Positions 5,137 through 7,488 of a stretch of 7,488 nucleotides of DNA are shown here, piece by piece (within the stretch, counting starts at the first letter, position 1; each line of letters starts with the position of its first letter). The notes beneath the pieces were generated by a model. It was not told the DNA's origin. It worked only from the letters and a program-made list of their open reading frames with translations, and ran no database searches. The stretch lies in contig DNYJ01000030.1 of NCBI GenBank assembly GCA_003505155.1, positions 27,362-34,849 of the forward strand. The letters run 5' to 3'. The DNA is from Candidatus Uhrbacteria bacterium. Its GTDB lineage: Bacteria > Patescibacteriota > Patescibacteriia > UBA9934 > UBA10169. The translations under genes were made by a program, and so were the position numbers.

Positions 5137-6174
5137 ATGCAAGATGCGTTCCAACAACTTGCTCAAGGTCTTATCGTGGCTCTGAAGACGGTTTCATCCG
5201 AGAGCGAGCTTGAGGCCGTCCGTGTGGAGTTTCTCGGGCGCAAAGGCAAACTCGCAGAAGCGATGGCTGGGCTGAAAGATCTCGGCGCGGAGGCTCGGCG
5301 GGAGACGGGGAAGGCGGCCAACGAAGCGAAGATGGCGATGGAGCGGCTCTTTGCTTCAGCCGAGGATCGCGTCAAGTCAGCTCGGCTCGGGCGCCTGGCG
5401 GAGGCCGAGTGGGTTGATCTATCACTCCCCGGAACGTCGCCCCGCGAAGGGCATCTGCACATCGTCTCGCAGACGATCATCGAAGTGGAGCAGATTTTTA
5501 ATCGCATCGGATTTACCCGTCATCACGTTCCCGAGATTGACTGGGATTATTACGCGTTCGAGGCTCTGAACATGCCGCAGGATCATCCCGCGCGCGACAA
5601 CTGGGAGACCTATTTCATGGATGCGCCGGAAGGCGAGAAGGGCAAGATGGTCGCAACGCCGCATCCGTCCAACGATCAAGTGCGTCTCATGGAAAAACTC
5701 GAGCCGCCGTTCAAGGCTCTTTACATCGGCAAAGCCTACCGCCGTCAGTCCGACGTCTCGCACGTGCCGATTCATCACCAGTTTGAAACGGAGTGCATCA
5801 GCCATGACGCCACGTTTTCGGAACTCAAGGGCGTGATTGAGTTTTTCGTGCACGAATACTTTGGCCGCGAACGCAAGGTTCGTCTGCGTCCGCACCATTT
5901 TCGCTTCACCGAGCCGAGTTTTGAAATTGATATCTCCTGCGCGATCTGCGGGGGCGCGGCCTGTCGTCTTTGCAAAGAAGGTTGGCTCGAACTCGCGGGA
6001 GCGGGGCTGACGCATCCCAACGTGATCCGCGCGGGCGGGCTCGATCCGAATGAATGGCGAGGCTTTGCGTTCGCGTTCGGTGTCGAGCGCGTTCTCATGA
6101 TGCGCGAAGGCATTCGGCTTCCGGATATGCGGGATTTGTATAAGAACGATCTCCGTTTCCTTGAGCAGTTTTAG
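5137..6174 (+). CDS. pheS: Phenylalanyl-tRNA synthetase alpha subunit
   Basis: Seen: 345 residues. An N-terminal helical coiled-coil region (about 1-90) contains VEFLGRKGKL (30-39), the standard arm that contacts tRNA-Phe. The class II catalytic domain follows: motif 1 around the HIVSQTI and FNRIGF blocks (108-126), motif 2 in GKAYRRQSDVSH (198-209) with HHQFE (213-217), the four-cysteine insert CAIC/CRLC (268-271, 276-279), WLELAGAGLTHP (283-294), and motif 3 GFAFAFGVERVLMM (309-322) ending NDLRFLEQF. Known: PheS holds the active site of the (alpha beta)2 enzyme, charging tRNA-Phe with phenylalanine using ATP. Length and ending are typical for the bacterial alpha subunit. Small departures: the usual HTS block reads HPS (176-178) and the usual QxEG reads QFETE. 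The gene sits 16 bp after rseP and 1 bp before pheT. The Shine-Dalgarno is weak (CGGGA about 10 nt upstream). Confidence 0.97.
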   Translation: MQDAFQQLAQGLIVALKTVSSESELEAVRVEFLGRKGKLAEAMAGLKDLGAEARRETGKAANEAKMAMERLFASAEDRVKSARLGRLAEAEWVDLSLPGTSPREGHLHIVSQTIIEVEQIFNRIGFTRHHVPEIDWDYYAFEALNMPQDHPARDNWETYFMDAPEGEKGKMVATPHPSNDQVRLMEKLEPPFKALYIGKAYRRQSDVSHVPIHHQFETECISHDATFSELKGVIEFFVHEYFGRERKVRLRPHHFRFTEPSFEIDISCAICGGAACRLCKEGWLELAGAGLTHPNVIRAGGLDPNEWRGFAFAFGVERVLMMREGIRLPDMRDLYKNDLRFLEQF

Positions 6175-6175
6175 T

Positions 6176-7488
6176 ATGAACATCTTGGCAAGTTACAATT
6201 GGATCAAAGATTATCTTGAAGACACTGACGAGGTGAAATCATTCGTCAAAAAGATGACAGCGTCTGGCATGTCGGTTGAGCACACCTTTGATCTTTCGAA
6301 GCGGTTTGATGGGATGGTTGTTGGCGTCATCAAGGAGGTTCTGCCGCATCCGAACGCTGACAAGTTGAAGATCGTGAAGACGGATGTGGGAGACCGTGTC
6401 GTCAGCATCGTCTGCGGCGGGGTGAACCTCGAGTCGAACCAACTTGTTGCCGTTGCGCTACCGGGTTCACGCGTGCGTTGGCACGGCGAAGAGGAGTGGA
6501 CGGAGCTCTCGGTCGCCAAGGTGCGTGGTGAGGAATCCTACGGCATGATCGTCGCGCCCGAAGAGATCGGGTTTGACAAATTGCCGGGACACGACGAACG
6601 CGGTCCTTTGATCTGGGACATCACGCATCTCACAACGTCTCCGGTCGGCACGCCGCTTGTTACGGCTCTCGATCTGGAGGATGTCGTCTTCGACATCGAG
6701 GTGACGACGAACCGCCCAGATGCGATGAGTATCATCGGCCTTGCACGTGAAGCGGGAGCGGCGCAAGCAGGAAGGTTTCGCTCAAAGCCGGTAACACCTG
6801 GAAGAAATGGGGGGAGTTCTCCAGACGTTTCAGCGATTGCCGTCAAATTTTCAGAGTTTACGGTTGAAAATTTCGGCGGCGATCGCTCTGCAGATAGAGG
6901 GTTGCCGTTGTTTGAACGAGAATCAGTTGATCGAGATCTCGAACTCCACGTCTCCGTCAAAGATCACGAGCTTTGTCCTCGCTATCAAGCCATTGTGATG
7001 GATGGCGTTAAGGTCGGTCCTTCGCCGTGGTGGTTGCAAAAACGCCTTTTGCTTGCCGGACATCGTCCCATCAACAACATCGTTGACATTACGAACTACG
7101 TTCTGCACGAGTACGGTCAGCCGCTCCACACTTTCGACTACGACACGCTCGAGGGACACGAGATCATCGTGCGTCGCGCGAAGGCGGGAGAGGCGATTGA
7201 GGCTCTCGATGGAAACACCTATGAGCTCACCGCAGATCATCTTGTGATCGCTGATGCCAAGCGTCCGGTTGCGGTTGCGGGTGTCATGGGCGGGGAGCCG
7301 ACGGGGACGACATTTGCCACGACGCGCATCGTGTTCGAGTGCGCGACGTTCGAGCCGGTGAACATCCGTCGCACGGCGCGCTCTCTCAATCTTTACTCTG
7401 ACTCTCAACAACTCTTCGAGAAAGGACTTTCGACTGAAGCGCTTCCAGCGGCTCTTGCTCGCGCGATCGAGCTGGTGAGAGACATTGC
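6176..7488 (+). CDS. pheT: Phenylalanyl-tRNA synthetase beta subunit, 3'-truncated by the window
   Basis: Seen: an open frame of 437 codons from ATG at 6176 with no stop before the window ends; the full protein is normally near 800 residues. It starts MNILASYNWIKDYL, the usual PheT N-terminus. A tRNA-binding EMAPII-like OB domain (about 40-150) carries PHPNADKLKIVKTDVG. VTTNRPDAMSIIGLAREAGA (about 180-199) is the conserved link into the B1 region. The B3/B4 domain (from about 267) begins CPRYQAIVMDGV and includes NNIVDITNYVLHEYGQPLHTFDYD; in related enzymes this is the editing domain that hydrolyses Tyr-tRNA-Phe. VAVAGVMGG follows. The last visible part, SDSQQLFEKGLST, matches the FEKG/FERG block just before the B5 region. 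Known: PheT binds tRNA and edits for PheS. One base separates it from the pheS stop, so translation is probably coupled. No frameshift is seen. Confidence 0.96.
   Translation, partial: MNILASYNWIKDYLEDTDEVKSFVKKMTASGMSVEHTFDLSKRFDGMVVGVIKEVLPHPNADKLKIVKTDVGDRVVSIVCGGVNLESNQLVAVALPGSRVRWHGEEEWTELSVAKVRGEESYGMIVAPEEIGFDKLPGHDERGPLIWDITHLTTSPVGTPLVTALDLEDVVFDIEVTTNRPDAMSIIGLAREAGAAQAGRFRSKPVTPGRNGGSSPDVSAIAVKFSEFTVENFGGDRSADRGLPLFERESVDRDLELHVSVKDHELCPRYQAIVMDGVKVGPSPWWLQKRLLLAGHRPINNIVDITNYVLHEYGQPLHTFDYDTLEGHEIIVRRAKAGEAIEALDGNTYELTADHLVIADAKRPVAVAGVMGGEPTGTTFATTRIVFECATFEPVNIRRTARSLNLYSDSQQLFEKGLSTEALPAALARAIELVRDI

Noticed and set aside
5422..6183. 253-codon open frame on the - strand opposite pheS
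   Set aside because: It lies fully within the unmistakable pheS gene and shows no recognisable protein motif.
1..7488. Recoding of TGA (as in Gracilibacteria/Absconditabacteria)
   Set aside because: The Mur ligase and the PLP enzyme both end at TGA at natural family ends, and no conserved gene reads through TGA.

Overview
The window holds seven + strand protein genes and one small - strand gene, tightly packed, with one real intergenic gap (about 3860-4013). It falls into two halves. No rRNA or tRNA gene, CRISPR array, insertion sequence or phage gene was seen. TGA is used as a normal stop. The divergent enzymes, compact layout, short cytoplasmic-looking NlpC/P60 protein, weak Shine-Dalgarno sites and the style of PheS, PheT and RseP are compatible with a Patescibacteria/CPR-type bacterium. 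That placement is an inference from general look, not from a marker tree.

Left half (1-3859): a cassette of unusual composition. It contains an NlpC/P60-type cysteine peptidase or amidase domain protein, an overlapping MurD-like Mur ligase, a tiny LysW-like zinc-ribbon protein on the opposite strand, a short threonine-synthase-like PLP enzyme, and an ATP-grasp ligase overlapping the PLP gene by 14 bp. The cassette has two ATP-dependent amide-bond-forming folds, a protein resembling the amino-group carrier of lysine/arginine synthesis, an amino-acid-modifying PLP fold and an amide-cleaving fold. Together they look like a pathway that makes, tethers or trims an amino acid or small peptide. No characterised pathway with this exact set is known to me. 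The LysW-like protein lacks the C-terminal EDWGE-type tail to which LysW substrates are attached, and the Mur ligase has lost some residues typical of D-Glu binding. The product is therefore open.

Middle (3860-4013): a non-coding gap with a 9-bp perfect inverted repeat enclosing nested palindromes (possible terminator or operator), then a near-consensus sigma-70-type promoter whose predicted start lies only a few bases before the rseP start codon.

Right half (4014-7488): a housekeeping run of rseP (site-2 intramembrane metalloprotease), pheS and pheT (alpha and beta subunits of phenylalanyl-tRNA synthetase). Gaps are 16 and 1 bp, so this is probably one operon; pheT runs off the window end. 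A recurring theme is possible leaderless initiation: -10-like elements sit 5-11 bp before the start codons of the LysW-like, PLP and rseP genes.
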